This document shows, in pieces, positions 54,750-63,658 of a stretch of DNA of 64,000 nucleotides (position 1 is its first letter; every line of letters starts with the position of its first letter). Source of the DNA: Burkholderiales bacterium (lineage in GTDB: Bacteria; Pseudomonadota; Gammaproteobacteria; Burkholderiales; Burkholderiaceae_C); the NCBI GenBank assembly GCA_028868855.1, contig JAGWTR010000006.1, positions 124,001 to 188,000 on the forward strand. Reading direction: 5' to 3'. Below the pieces are notes generated by a model. The model was not told the origin of the DNA. It did not search any database and saw only the letters and a list, made by a program, of their open reading frames with translations. A program made the position numbers and the translations under genes.

Positions 54750-56957
54750 TCAGCGGGCGTACGCAAACCCTGCAGCCGGGCGGGCAGGCGACAGGTCGGG
54801 ATCGAAGGTTTCGATGCCGGCGGTGATGAGATCGGGGGCGATGTCCAGCGCCCAGGCGCAGGCGATGGCCGCCAACAAGGTTTCCGATGACACCGGCGTG
54901 CCCCGGCCCTGGCGCAAGGTCAGGCTGCTCAGTTCGGTCAGGGTGTTCTCCAGCACGCCGGTCGCCAGCACGATGCCGCCTTTGCGCATGAAGACGGCCT
55001 GCCCTCCGTGGGCGCGGTGCTGGGTGATGGCGTTCAGGTCCGGGTCGAGGCCATAGAGAATGGCGCGTCCGTCACACAGGGATGCCAGCTCGGCGATGCG
55101 TTCATCGTGGGCATTGAGCACCGCCGCACCTTCGGGCAGCACCACGTCCACCTGGGTGCGCAGCACCTTGACCAGTTGGTCGGATTCCTGGATGTCGAAT
55201 TCGGCCAGCGTTTCACAGCCGTTCAGGTCGGTGACGATGCCGACCTGGCATCGGTCGTAGGGCAGGCCATCGCCTAAGATGGCGCGCGGGCTGGATTCAA
55301 ACACGGCGGCTTCAACGGCGCGGTTCATGAGCAGGCGGTGGCCGGCTTCCCAGTGGGAGGCGTCATGGGTTTGGACCTGGCGTCGGTCTAGGAACAGGCC
55401 ATCGCGACAAGCCAGGCCCACGTAGTGACCGCTGAGGTGGATCAGCCAGGCGATCAGGCGCGCCAGTGTGTGGGTGCCTTGTGTGCCGGCCACGCCCACG
55501 ATCGGGATGCGACCGGTTTCATCTTCTGGAAAGAGGTGGTCGACGATGGCGCGCCCGACCGGTCGCGGTGCGCCCTCAGCGGGCTTGAGGTGCATCAGCA
55601 GGCCGGGGCCGGCATTGACTTCGACGATGGCGCCCCCCTGTTCGTGCAGCGGGCGGCCAATGTCCTGCGCGACCAGGTCGACGCCGGCAATGTCCAGGCC
55701 GACGATGCGCGCGGCCAGGGTCACGACGTGCGCGACCTCGGGGTGAACGGCGTCGGTACAGTCGATGGCCACGTTGCCGTTGCGCTGGATCAGCACCGCG
55801 CGGCCCTGGGCGGGCACGGCCTCGGGGGTCAAGCCTTGCCGCTGCAGGTCGAGCAGGACGACACCATCTTGGCGGACGTCGATGCGGCCCAGTGGATGGT
55901 CTTCGGTCAGGCCGCGCCGGGGGTCGGTGTTGATCTGGGCGTCGATCAAGGCCAGGACGGTGGAGCGACCATCGCCGGTGACCCAGAGCGATTCGCCGCG
56001 CGCTGCGGCCACCACCTTGCCACCGACCACCAGTAGGCGGTGTTCGTCGCCGCGCACAAAGCGCTCGACCATCACTTCGGTGCCTTCCTGGTCGGCCATC
56101 GTGAAGGCGGCTTCGATGTCCTCGCGGGTGCTCAGGTCCAGGGTCACGCCCCGGCCGTGGTTGCCGTCCGAGGGCTTGACGACCACGGGCAGGCCGATGT
56201 CCTGGGCGGCTTCCCAGGCGGCGGCGGGACTGTCGACCACCTGGCCTTCGGGCACGGGCACCCCGCAGGATTTGAGCAGGCCCTTGGTCAGGTCCTTGTC
56301 GCCGGCGATGCCTTCGGCAATGGCGCTGGTCAGCTCGGTCTCGGCCGTCCAGATGCGGCGTTGGCGGGCCCCGTGTCCCAACTGAACCAGGTTGCCGTCG
56401 TTGAGCCGGAGGTGGGGAATGCGCCGGTCGGTGGCGGCGGCGACGATGCACGCGGTGCTGGGGCCGAGGTAGCAATCGTCGACTTGCTCACGCACTTTGG
56501 CCACGGCGGCCGGCACGTCAAAGGGTTGATCGTTGATGGCGGCCATCAGCAATTGGTGTCCTTCGGCGAGGGCGGTGCGGGCGACCTGTTCGTCGCGCGC
56601 ACGGAACACCATCCGGTAGACGCCTCGGGTGCCGGTGCTGCGGGTCTGGCCAAAGCCGGTGGGCATGCCCGCCAGGTTGAGCAACTCGATCACCACATGT
56701 TCCAGGACATGGCCGGCCCAGGTGCCGGTTTGCAGGCGCTCCAGAAAGCCGCCGCGCTCACCCACGCCGCAATGGTGTTCGATGAGGGCGGGCAGCTGCG
56801 CCAGCAGGCGCTCATTGAAGCCGGGTAGCCGGTGGGAGGGGTGGTCTTCCAGTTGGCCCAGATCCAGCCACACCTCCAGCACCGGACGGTAGGTCCAGAC
56901 ATTGGGGCCGCGCAGGTGGTTGATGCGCAGCAGCTTGATGTCTTCCATTCGTGTCAT
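54750..56957 (-). CDS. Degenerate cyanophycin synthetase paralogue (CphA'-type)
   Basis: 735 residues; ATG 56957 or 56948. The ATP-grasp domain is intact (VVVKPSDGNHGRGV at about 258-271; EVNAGPG at 446). In the Mur-ligase half the Walker A is GTQGTHT at 491-497: the lysine is Thr495. The chain stops after about 120 fewer residues than CphA and lacks the Mur-ligase C-terminal domain. Betaproteobacteria often carry such a second copy beside cphA. It probably keeps the aspartate-adding half only, or acts as a partner of CphA. First gene of the cphA operon. Confidence 0.88.
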   Translation of the reverse strand: MTRMEDIKLLRINHLRGPNVWTYRPVLEVWLDLGQLEDHPSHRLPGFNERLLAQLPALIEHHCGVGERGGFLERLQTGTWAGHVLEHVVIELLNLAGMPTGFGQTRSTGTRGVYRMVFRARDEQVARTALAEGHQLLMAAINDQPFDVPAAVAKVREQVDDCYLGPSTACIVAAATDRRIPHLRLNDGNLVQLGHGARQRRIWTAETELTSAIAEGIAGDKDLTKGLLKSCGVPVPEGQVVDSPAAAWEAAQDIGLPVVVKPSDGNHGRGVTLDLSTREDIEAAFTMADQEGTEVMVERFVRGDEHRLLVVGGKVVAAARGESLWVTGDGRSTVLALIDAQINTDPRRGLTEDHPLGRIDVRQDGVVLLDLQRQGLTPEAVPAQGRAVLIQRNGNVAIDCTDAVHPEVAHVVTLAARIVGLDIAGVDLVAQDIGRPLHEQGGAIVEVNAGPGLLMHLKPAEGAPRPVGRAIVDHLFPEDETGRIPIVGVAGTQGTHTLARLIAWLIHLSGHYVGLACRDGLFLDRRQVQTHDASHWEAGHRLLMNRAVEAAVFESSPRAILGDGLPYDRCQVGIVTDLNGCETLAEFDIQESDQLVKVLRTQVDVVLPEGAAVLNAHDERIAELASLCDGRAILYGLDPDLNAITQHRAHGGQAVFMRKGGIVLATGVLENTLTELSSLTLRQGRGTPVSSETLLAAIACAWALDIAPDLITAGIETFDPDLSPARPAAGFAYAR

Positions 56958-57141
56958 GTTGGGGGCAGCTTAAATGCAGGGGGCGGGGGGTGTGTTTTTA
57001 ATTGTGCGCCCGGCAGGGCCAGGCGTCTTCACCATCGCAGGATCCCCAAGTGGCCCCACAATGCTCCTCGATTGGGCGAGAATCTTCGATTGCCTCCCGA
57101 GGACATGGCCCCCACCAGTGGCCGCGCGGTACGAAATCAAC

Positions 57142-59421
57142 ATGCAACATCACCATTCAGTCGACGCTTTCGAGGGCACAGCCGAATCCGGACTGGTCGA
57201 CCTGCAAAAACAGCTTGCAAAAGACGAGAACGTTTTGACCACGCTGCTGGTTGACCTGAATGAGCATTTGCGCTTCGCGCAAGGGCTTTTGGCGTTGACA
57301 AATCACCGTTTATGGGCGAGTTCGCCGCAGGCGGACGGTGACCAAGGGCCCAAGGTGTGGCGGTCCTGGCCCTTGTCGGGTGAGTTGACGCTGCGCCATT
57401 TTGACCACGCCGGTGTCGGCACGATCGAGCTGCACGACCCAACAACCCGTCTGGCCCTGTGGCGCTTCACCCTGGGGGTGAACGTGCAGGCCCTGAAACT
57501 GATCGCCCAGTTTGACCGCCAGCAGGCCAGTTTGAAGGCCGGCTTTGGCACGATCAGTGATGAGTCCACGCTGTGCCCGTCCTGCAAAGCCCCCCTGCCA
57601 CCCGACAGCGACGAATGCCCGGTGTGCAGCCGCGAACAGAACTCACCCCCGTCGACCTGGGTGCTGCTGCGCCTGGGGCGCTTTGCCAAGCCCTACCGAG
57701 GCCAGTTGGCCGCCGGTTTCGCGCTGACCCTGGCATCGACCGCCGCGACGCTGGTGCCGCCCTACCTGAGCATCCCGTTGATGGACGATGTGCTGATCCC
57801 GTTCCAGAACGGCAAGCACATCGATCCCTGGCTGGTGGGGGCTTATCTGGGGGGCTTGCTGCTGGCCGCGCTGCTGGCATGGGGGCTGGGCTGGGCTCGC
57901 ACCTACCTGCTGTCGCTGGTGTCCGAGCGCATCGGGGCCGACTTGCGCACCACCACCTTTGACCACCTGCTGGGCCTGTCGCTGGACTACTTTGGGGGCA
58001 AGCGCACGGGCGATCTGATGTCTCGCATCGGCTCGGAAACCGACCGCATCTGCGTGTTCCTGTCGCTGCATGCGCTGGACTTCGCCACCGACGTGCTGAT
58101 GATCGGGATGACGGCGATCATACTTTTTTCGATCAACCCCTGGCTGGCGCTGGTGACCTTGTTGCCGCTGCCGTTTATCGCGTGGCTGATCCATGTGGTG
58201 CGCGACCGCCTGCGCACCGGCTTTGAAAAGATCGACCGTGTCTGGTCGGACGTGACCAATGTGTTGGCCGACACCATCCCGGGCATCCGCGTGGTCAAGG
58301 CCTTTGCCCAGGAAAAGCGCGAGGCGCAGCGCTTTCGCCTCGCCAATCAGCACAACCTGGCGGCCAATGACCGCCTGAACAAGACCTGGGCCTCGTTTTC
58401 GCCCACGGTGTCCCTGATGACCGAAATGGGAATGCTGGTGGTGTGGGCCTTTGGCGTGTGGCAGGTCTCCAGACACGAGATCACCGTTGGCGTGCTGACC
58501 GCTTTCATCGCCTACATCGGGCGTTTTTACGGGCGGCTCGATTCGATGAGCCGCATCGTCTCAGTCACGCAAAAGGCGGCGGCCGGGGCCAAGCGAATTT
58601 TCGACATCCTGGACCATGTCTCGAATGTGCCTGAACCGGCGCAGCCGATGCCCATTGGCGCCGGACCCCGAGGTCTGCAGGGCCGCATCGAGATGCAGAA
58701 CATCGGTTTTCGCTATGGCAACCGTTCCGTCATTCGCGGCCTGAATCTGGAGATCAAACCCGGCGAGATGATTGGTCTGGTGGGCCACAGCGGCTCGGGA
58801 AAGAGCACGCTGGTCAACCTGATTTGCCGTTTCTACGATGTGACCGATGGGGCGATCAAGGTCGATGGCGTGGACGTTCGCCGCTACGGGGTGGCCGATT
58901 ATCGGCGCCACATTGGCCTGGTGCTGCAAGAGCCGTTTCTGTTCTTTGGCACCATCGCCGAGAACATCGCCTATGGCAAGCCCGAGGCGAGTCGCGCCGA
59001 GATCGTGGCGGCGGCCCGGGCGGCCCACGCGCACGAGTTCATCCTGCGCTTGCCGCAAGGTTATGACTCGCTGGTGGGTGAGCGCGGCCAGGGGCTGTCG
59101 GGGGGCGAGCGCCAGCGCATCTCGATCGCGCGCGCCTTGCTGATCGACCCGCGCATCCTCATCATGGACGAGGCCACCTCCTCGGTGGATACCGAGACTG
59201 AGAAAGAGATTCAAAAGGCGCTGGATAACCTGGTGCAGGGCCGCACCACGATCGCGATTGCGCACCGCCTGTCGACGCTGCGCAAGGCGGACCGGCTGGT
59301 GGTGATGGACCGAGGCCAGGTGGTCGAAGTGGGCCCCCACGACGAACTGATGTTCAAACAGGGCGCCTACTGGCGCTTGTACGAAGCGCAGGCCCGCACC
59401 GCCGCGGTGCTGGAAGAATGA
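57142..59421 (+). CDS. Cyanophycin metabolism-associated ABC transporter (permease-ATPase fusion)
   Basis: 759 residues. An N-terminal cytoplasmic extension (1-170) carries a zinc ribbon C145-x2-C148 ... C159-x2-C162. A six-helix ABC exporter domain (about 180-480) and an ATPase follow, with Walker [10 protein letters not shown] near 547 and [15 protein letters not shown]. This architecture, next to cphA and a DUF1854 gene, is recurrent in betaproteobacteria and has been named accordingly; the cargo is unknown. Divergent from cphA'. The start at 57142 follows a weak ribosome site; earlier ATGs give an unlikely N-terminus. Confidence 0.85.
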   Translation: MQHHHSVDAFEGTAESGLVDLQKQLAKDENVLTTLLVDLNEHLRFAQGLLALTNHRLWASSPQADGDQGPKVWRSWPLSGELTLRHFDHAGVGTIELHDPTTRLALWRFTLGVNVQALKLIAQFDRQQASLKAGFGTISDESTLCPSCKAPLPPDSDECPVCSREQNSPPSTWVLLRLGRFAKPYRGQLAAGFALTLASTAATLVPPYLSIPLMDDVLIPFQNGKHIDPWLVGAYLGGLLLAALLAWGLGWARTYLLSLVSERIGADLRTTTFDHLLGLSLDYFGGKRTGDLMSRIGSETDRICVFLSLHALDFATDVLMIGMTAIILFSINPWLALVTLLPLPFIAWLIHVVRDRLRTGFEKIDRVWSDVTNVLADTIPGIRVVKAFAQEKREAQRFRLANQHNLAANDRLNKTWASFSPTVSLMTEMGMLVVWAFGVWQVSRHEITVGVLTAFIAYIGRFYGRLDSMSRIVSVTQKAAAGAKRIFDILDHVSNVPEPAQPMPIGAGPRGLQGRIEMQNIGFRYGNRSVIRGLNLEIKPGEMIGLVGHSGSGKSTLVNLICRFYDVTDGAIKVDGVDVRRYGVADYRRHIGLVLQEPFLFFGTIAENIAYGKPEASRAEIVAAARAAHAHEFILRLPQGYDSLVGERGQGLSGGERQRISIARALLIDPRILIMDEATSSVDTETEKEIQKALDNLVQGRTTIAIAHRLSTLRKADRLVVMDRGQVVEVGPHDELMFKQGAYWRLYEAQARTAAVLEE

Positions 59422-59891
59422 AGGCGAGCATGGACTACCGACTCGAACGCAATGCCTTTGGCCGACTGGTGTTCATCACCTCCACGGGCGAGCGCCATGA
59501 AGGCGTGGTGCCGGTGCGCGCCTTTCCGATTGGTGCGCCCGATGAAGGCCTGTCGCTGGTCAGCGCCGAGGGCCACGAGCTGGCCTGGGTGGATCACGTG
59601 AACGATCTGCCCGCCGACCTGCGCGCGCTGTTGATGCAAGAGTTGAGCAGCCGTGAATTCACGCCTGAGATTCAGTGCATCAAGAGCGTGTCGACCTTTT
59701 CAACGCCCAGCACCTGGGTGGTTGAAACCGACCGGGGCGAGACCCGCTTTGTGCTCAAGGGAGAAGAGGACATTCGCCGCCTGGAGGGGCAGCGCTTGCT
59801 GATCGCGGGCGGGCAGGGCGTGCAGTTCATGATTCGTGACCGACTGGCGCTGGACCGTGCCTCGCAGCGCATCCTGGAGCGCTTTCTCTGA
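59418..59891 (+). CDS. DUF1854 protein, cyanophycin-associated
   Basis: 157 residues. The pattern VRAFPIGAPDEGLSLV near the start and STFSTPSTWVVETDRG in the middle are typical of the DUF1854 family, which occurs beside cyanophycin genes and this ABC transporter. Soluble, no signal peptide. The ATG at 59418 overlaps the transporter stop (ATGA); ATG 59430 with AAGGCGAG upstream is an equally good start. Function unknown. Confidence 0.88.
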   Translation: MKASMDYRLERNAFGRLVFITSTGERHEGVVPVRAFPIGAPDEGLSLVSAEGHELAWVDHVNDLPADLRALLMQELSSREFTPEIQCIKSVSTFSTPSTWVVETDRGETRFVLKGEEDIRRLEGQRLLIAGGQGVQFMIRDRLALDRASQRILERFL

Positions 59892-59900
59892 CGGTGGCCG

Positions 59901-59922
59901 GAGCATGACGTGAGCATGACGT
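59901..59922 (+). repeat. Tandem 11-base duplication at the ferredoxin start
   Basis: GAGCATGACGT is present twice in direct succession (59901-59911, 59912-59922). Both copies contain ATGACG; the first is closed at once by TGA, the second continues into the ferredoxin. A recent slippage or duplication event is the simple reading. Confidence 0.85.
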
Positions 59923-60182
59923 ACCAGGTGCGCCTTGAGCCCGGCGGGCAGTGCTTTGATGCCGAGCCCTCCAACACCTTGTTGCGCTCGGCCGCCATGG
60001 CTGGCATCGTCTTGAAAAGTTCGTGCCGCAACGGCACCTGCCGCGAGTGCCTGTGCCACTTGCAAAGCGGCCGCGTGCGCTACCTCATCGAGTGGCCCGG
60101 CCTGAGCCTGGATGAACAGGACGAGGGCTGCATCCTGCCCTGTGTGGCGTGCCCGACGTCGGATGTGGTCTTGAGGATTTGA
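59910..60182 (+). CDS. [2Fe-2S] ferredoxin-like protein
   Basis: 90 residues from the GTG at 59910 (GGAG six bases upstream) or 88 from ATG 59916. Plant-type cluster motif: Cys39-x4-Cys44-x2-Cys47 and Cys78 about 30 residues later. An additional Cys49, Cys74 and Cys81 are present. It follows the DUF1854 gene by 18 bases on the same strand. Electron transfer for a nearby or distant enzyme; partner unknown. The 11-base duplication lies across the start. Confidence 0.88.
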   Translation: MSMTYQVRLEPGGQCFDAEPSNTLLRSAAMAGIVLKSSCRNGTCRECLCHLQSGRVRYLIEWPGLSLDEQDEGCILPCVACPTSDVVLRI

Positions 60183-60249
60183 TCGCCACCACCCGCCTGC
60201 GGGGTGCGGCGCATGAAAGCTGAGCCAAATCAAATCGTGAACGTGAATT

Positions 60250-60274
60250 TGACACATGATGATCCCATGTGTCA
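60250..60274. promoter_or_regulatory. Perfect 9-base inverted repeat before the PEP-CTERM gene
   Basis: TGACACATG (60250-60258) and CATGTGTCA (60266-60274) around a 7-base spacer, 66 bases before the ATG of the PEP-CTERM gene. It sits in an AT-richer patch and is not followed by T-runs, so an operator is more likely than a terminator. It matches no regulator consensus that I know. Confidence 0.45.
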
Positions 60275-60340
60275 CCCTGCAACAAGCAGCGGTTTCGGTG
60301 TTGGTGTGGGGGCTTGTCGAGCGCCCTGGTGGAGAGCGAT

Positions 60341-61420
60341 ATGTTCAAACTGAATGCAATTGTCACAGGCTTGGCGTTGGCGGCTGCGTCGGCGATGCCC
60401 AGCGCGGCCGCGACCTTTGGCTCCTTGGCCAACTTTGACGTCGTCAATGACACCGGTCAGACCGCTCGTGGGTTTGAAATCGACCTCGAAGGCATCACCC
60501 AAAGTCAGATCAGCGATGTGTTCGGGTTGAACCGCAATTTCGGCACCCCCTCGCCTGGGGACGTGGAGCGCTATGGCATCCCCACCGTGGGTGATTTGCG
60601 GGATGGCGTGGGCAATGTCATCGGGGCCAAAGTGACCTATATGGCGAGCTATGTCAACGGCGCCTGGAGCACGGGCACCGCCTCGGGGGTGTTCAATACG
60701 CCGGGCGAGAGTTGCTGGAGTTTCGGCAATGTGGGCTACCCCAACGTGCCTTGTGATCACTTTGGCGTGAGCACTTTCGGCTCGCCCACGCGCACCACTT
60801 ACAGCTGGTTGGTGGAGTCGCCCACGCCAGGGGTTCTGGTGGCGGCCAATGTGGCGATTCCATCGGTGACGTTCACCCCGCCGCCACCGCCCGTACCAGG
60901 GCAGCCGGCTGCGCCGGTGGTCGCGGTGATCCAGGCCCAGCAGGTCGATCCGGTGGTGCCGCAGAACAATGCCTTTTGGGTCAAGATCGTGCAGACCACC
61001 CTGCCCGAGAATGTGGATCTGAACGAGTTGATGGGCGGTCACCACCCGTTTGAAAACCCGGGCGTCGCCGCGCTGAACGACAAGGTGGAAACCGAGATCG
61101 AATGGCAGGTCTTGCAGCCGGGCTTTGTGGATGAGGTTTCCAAAGCGGTCGATCTCAAGGGCGATCCATCCATGGTGATTCGCTATGAGTTCTTCAAATA
61201 CCTGGGCCGCTTTGATAATGAGGGCTTGGTTGACCCCCTCACGGCACAGATTCCCCAAGGCAACACGCTGAACGAGTGGGTTGGTTCGTATGTGGGCGAG
61301 CAGGTGGCGGGTTTCAATGCCGTCCAGGCCGCAGTTCCTGAGCCTGAGACCTATGCCTTGATGCTGGGGGGCTTGGCGGTGTTGGGGTGGCGCCGGTTGC
61401 GCCAGCATCGCGCGGGCTGA
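60341..61420 (+). CDS. PEP-CTERM sorting-domain protein
   Basis: 359 residues from the ATG at 60341 with GGAGAG upstream. Signal peptide at 1-24 (cleavage near SerAlaAlaAla). The C-terminus has the full PEP-CTERM anchor: Val-Pro-Glu-Pro-Glu-Thr, a hydrophobic helix (YALMLGGLAVLGW) and a basic tail RRLRQHRAG, recognised by an exosortase. The body holds a Pro-rich segment (about 184-200) and no named domain. It is probably an exopolysaccharide-associated surface protein. Confidence 0.9.
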   Translation: MFKLNAIVTGLALAAASAMPSAAATFGSLANFDVVNDTGQTARGFEIDLEGITQSQISDVFGLNRNFGTPSPGDVERYGIPTVGDLRDGVGNVIGAKVTYMASYVNGAWSTGTASGVFNTPGESCWSFGNVGYPNVPCDHFGVSTFGSPTRTTYSWLVESPTPGVLVAANVAIPSVTFTPPPPPVPGQPAAPVVAVIQAQQVDPVVPQNNAFWVKIVQTTLPENVDLNELMGGHHPFENPGVAALNDKVETEIEWQVLQPGFVDEVSKAVDLKGDPSMVIRYEFFKYLGRFDNEGLVDPLTAQIPQGNTLNEWVGSYVGEQVAGFNAVQAAVPEPETYALMLGGLAVLGWRRLRQHRAG

Positions 61421-61539
61421 TCTGCCTTACCTCGAACGCAACGGGTCCAGCAGCGATGTCAGCCCGTTGTGATTGAGCTCATGCATCAGGGCCAACAGGC
61501 GCCCTGGCTGGCAACAGCGGCTTTGCTGCCGCGCTTGTG

Positions 61540-62718
61540 TCACAAGGTCTCGGCGAAGAGCTCGCGCCCGATCAGCATGCGGCGAATTTCCGAGGTGCCC
61601 GCGCCGATCTCGTACAGCTTGGCGTCGCGCCACAGGCGGCCCAGCGGGTAGTCGTTGATGTAGCCGTTGCCGCCAAAGATCTGCACGCCTTCGCCGGCCA
61701 TCCAGGTGGCCTTTTCGGCCGTCCACAAAATCAAGGCGGCGCAGTCCTTGCGGACATGGCGGGCGTGGCCAGAGCCCAGCGCATCGAGGTTCTTGGCCAC
61801 GGTGTAGGCCAACGCGCGCGCGGCCTGTTGCACGGTGTACATGTCGGCGACCTTGCCCTGAATCAGCTGGAACTCGCCAATGGCCTGGCCAAACTGCTTG
61901 CGCTCGTGCACGTAGGGGATCACGTTGTCCATCACCGCCTGCATGATGCCCAGCGGGCCGCCCGAGAGCACGGCGCGTTCGTAGTCCAGGCCGCTCATCA
62001 GCACCTTGGTGCCGTTGCCTTCGCCGCCGAGCACGTTCTCGGCCGGCACCTCGCAGTTGTCGAAGAACAGCGGGTAGGTGTTGGAGCCGCGCATGCCGAG
62101 CTTGTCGAGGTGCGCGCCCTTGGTGAAGCCCTTGAAGCCTTTTTCGATCAGGAAGGCGGTCATGCCCTTGGCGCCCGCTTCCAGGTCGGTCTTGGCGTAG
62201 ACCACCAGGGTGTCGGCGTCGCCGCCGTTGGTGATCCACATCTTGCTGCCGTTGAGCACGTAACGATCACCCTTCTTGTCGGCGCGCAGCTTCATGCTCA
62301 CCACATCCGAGCCCGCGTTGGGCTCGCTCATGGCCAGCGCACCGATGTGCTCGCCGCTGATGAGCTTGGGCAGAAACTTGCGCTTTTGCGCCTCCGTGCC
62401 GTTGCGGTTGATCTGGTTCACGCACAGGTTGGAGTGGGCGCCGTAGCTCAGGCCCACCGAGGCGCTGGCGCGGCTGATCTCTTCCATCGCCACCATGTGG
62501 GCCAGATAGCCCAGGTTGGTGCCGCCGTATTCTTCGGGCACGGTCAGGCCGTGCACGCCCAGGTCGCCCAGCTTCTTCCACATGTCGGCGGGAAAGAGGT
62601 TGTCGCGGTCGATGTCGGCGGCGCGGGGCGCCAGCTCCTGCTGCGCGAAGCTGCGCACGGCGTCGCGCAGCGCGTCAATGTCGTCGCCGAGTTGGTGGTT
62701 CAGGCCTGGCAGGTTCAT
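61540..62718 (-). CDS. liuA: Isovaleryl-CoA dehydrogenase
   Basis: 392 residues. The flavin motif is [15 protein letters not shown]. The catalytic Glu position distinctive of isovaleryl-CoA dehydrogenases is in [15 protein letters not shown] (near residue 247), and the C-terminal [12 protein letters not shown] has Gly/Ala where other acyl-CoA dehydrogenases have Glu. Catalyses isovaleryl-CoA to 3-methylcrotonyl-CoA in leucine breakdown. AAGGAG precedes the ATG. It lies 30 bases after the HMG-CoA lyase gene in the same operon. Confidence 0.95.
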   Translation of the reverse strand: MNLPGLNHQLGDDIDALRDAVRSFAQQELAPRAADIDRDNLFPADMWKKLGDLGVHGLTVPEEYGGTNLGYLAHMVAMEEISRASASVGLSYGAHSNLCVNQINRNGTEAQKRKFLPKLISGEHIGALAMSEPNAGSDVVSMKLRADKKGDRYVLNGSKMWITNGGDADTLVVYAKTDLEAGAKGMTAFLIEKGFKGFTKGAHLDKLGMRGSNTYPLFFDNCEVPAENVLGGEGNGTKVLMSGLDYERAVLSGGPLGIMQAVMDNVIPYVHERKQFGQAIGEFQLIQGKVADMYTVQQAARALAYTVAKNLDALGSGHARHVRKDCAALILWTAEKATWMAGEGVQIFGGNGYINDYPLGRLWRDAKLYEIGAGTSEIRRMLIGRELFAETL

Positions 62719-62748
62719 GGAGGCTCCTTGGATGGGGTGGGGAAGAAT

Positions 62749-63657
62749 TCAGGGCGTGGCGCGTTTGGCCAGCATGGCATTGCTCACGCGCGAGACGGGC
62801 TTGCGGCCCAGCGCAGTTGAGATGAAGGCGCCGGTATCGACCAGCCGATCCAGGTCGATGCCGGTGGCGATGCCCAGGCCGTGCAGCAGGTAGACCACGT
62901 CCTCGGTGGCGACGTTGCCGGTGGCGCCTTTGGCATAGGGGCAGCCGCCCAGGCCGGCGATGCTGGTGTCAAAGGTGTGGATGCCCAGGGCCAGACAGGC
63001 GTAGATGTTGGTGAGCGCCTGGCCATAGGTGTCGTGGAAGTGGCCGCTGAGTTCGGCGAGCGGGACGTGTTTCATGGCGCGCGCCATCACGGCGGTGACG
63101 CGGCCGGCGGTGCCCACGCCGATGGTGTCGGCGATGCCGATGTGGTCAGCGCCGATGCCCTGCAGGCGTTGCACCACGTCTTCCACGGCGTCGAGCGAGA
63201 CCTCGCCCTGGTAGGGGCAGCCCAGGGCGCACGAGACGGCGGCACGCACCTTCATGCCGTGGGCCTTGGCGGCCTCGGCCACGGGGCGAAAGCGTTCGAT
63301 GGACTCGGCGATGGAGCAGTTGATGTTGCGCTGGCTGAAGGCTTCGCTGGCTGCCGCGAAGATGACTACCTCATCGGCCCGGGCGGCCAGGGCGCCTTCA
63401 AAGCCCTTCATATTGGGCGTGAGCACGCTGTAGCGCACGCCGGCCTGACGCTGGAGGCCGGCCATGACCTGCGCGTTGTCGGCCATTTGCGGCACCCACT
63501 TGGGGCTGACAAAGCTGGTGACCTCGATCTCGCGCAGGCCGGCGCTTTGCAAGCGGTGCACCAGTTCGATCTTGTCGGCCACGCTGACGGCCTGGGCTTC
63601 GTTTTGCAGGCCGTCGCGCGGGCCGACATCGACGAGTGTGACGTGGGTGGGCAGCAT
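62749..63657 (-). CDS. mvaB: Hydroxymethylglutaryl-CoA lyase
   Basis: 302 residues. TIM-barrel lyase: VGPRDGLQNE holds the catalytic Arg-Asp, SGHFHDTYGQ the metal histidines, and GLGGCPYAKGATGN the active-site cysteine loop. Splits HMG-CoA to acetyl-CoA and acetoacetate, the last step of leucine catabolism. The start is one base after the stop of the biotin-carboxylase gene. Length equals the family norm. Confidence 0.96.
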   Translation of the reverse strand: MLPTHVTLVDVGPRDGLQNEAQAVSVADKIELVHRLQSAGLREIEVTSFVSPKWVPQMADNAQVMAGLQRQAGVRYSVLTPNMKGFEGALAARADEVVIFAAASEAFSQRNINCSIAESIERFRPVAEAAKAHGMKVRAAVSCALGCPYQGEVSLDAVEDVVQRLQGIGADHIGIADTIGVGTAGRVTAVMARAMKHVPLAELSGHFHDTYGQALTNIYACLALGIHTFDTSIAGLGGCPYAKGATGNVATEDVVYLLHGLGIATGIDLDRLVDTGAFISTALGRKPVSRVSNAMLAKRATP

Positions 63658-63658
63658 G

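Noticed and set aside
61439-61469. Inverted repeat CAACGGG/CCCGTTG between the PEP-CTERM gene and liuA as a terminator
   Set aside because: The loop is 17 bases and no T-run follows on either strand.
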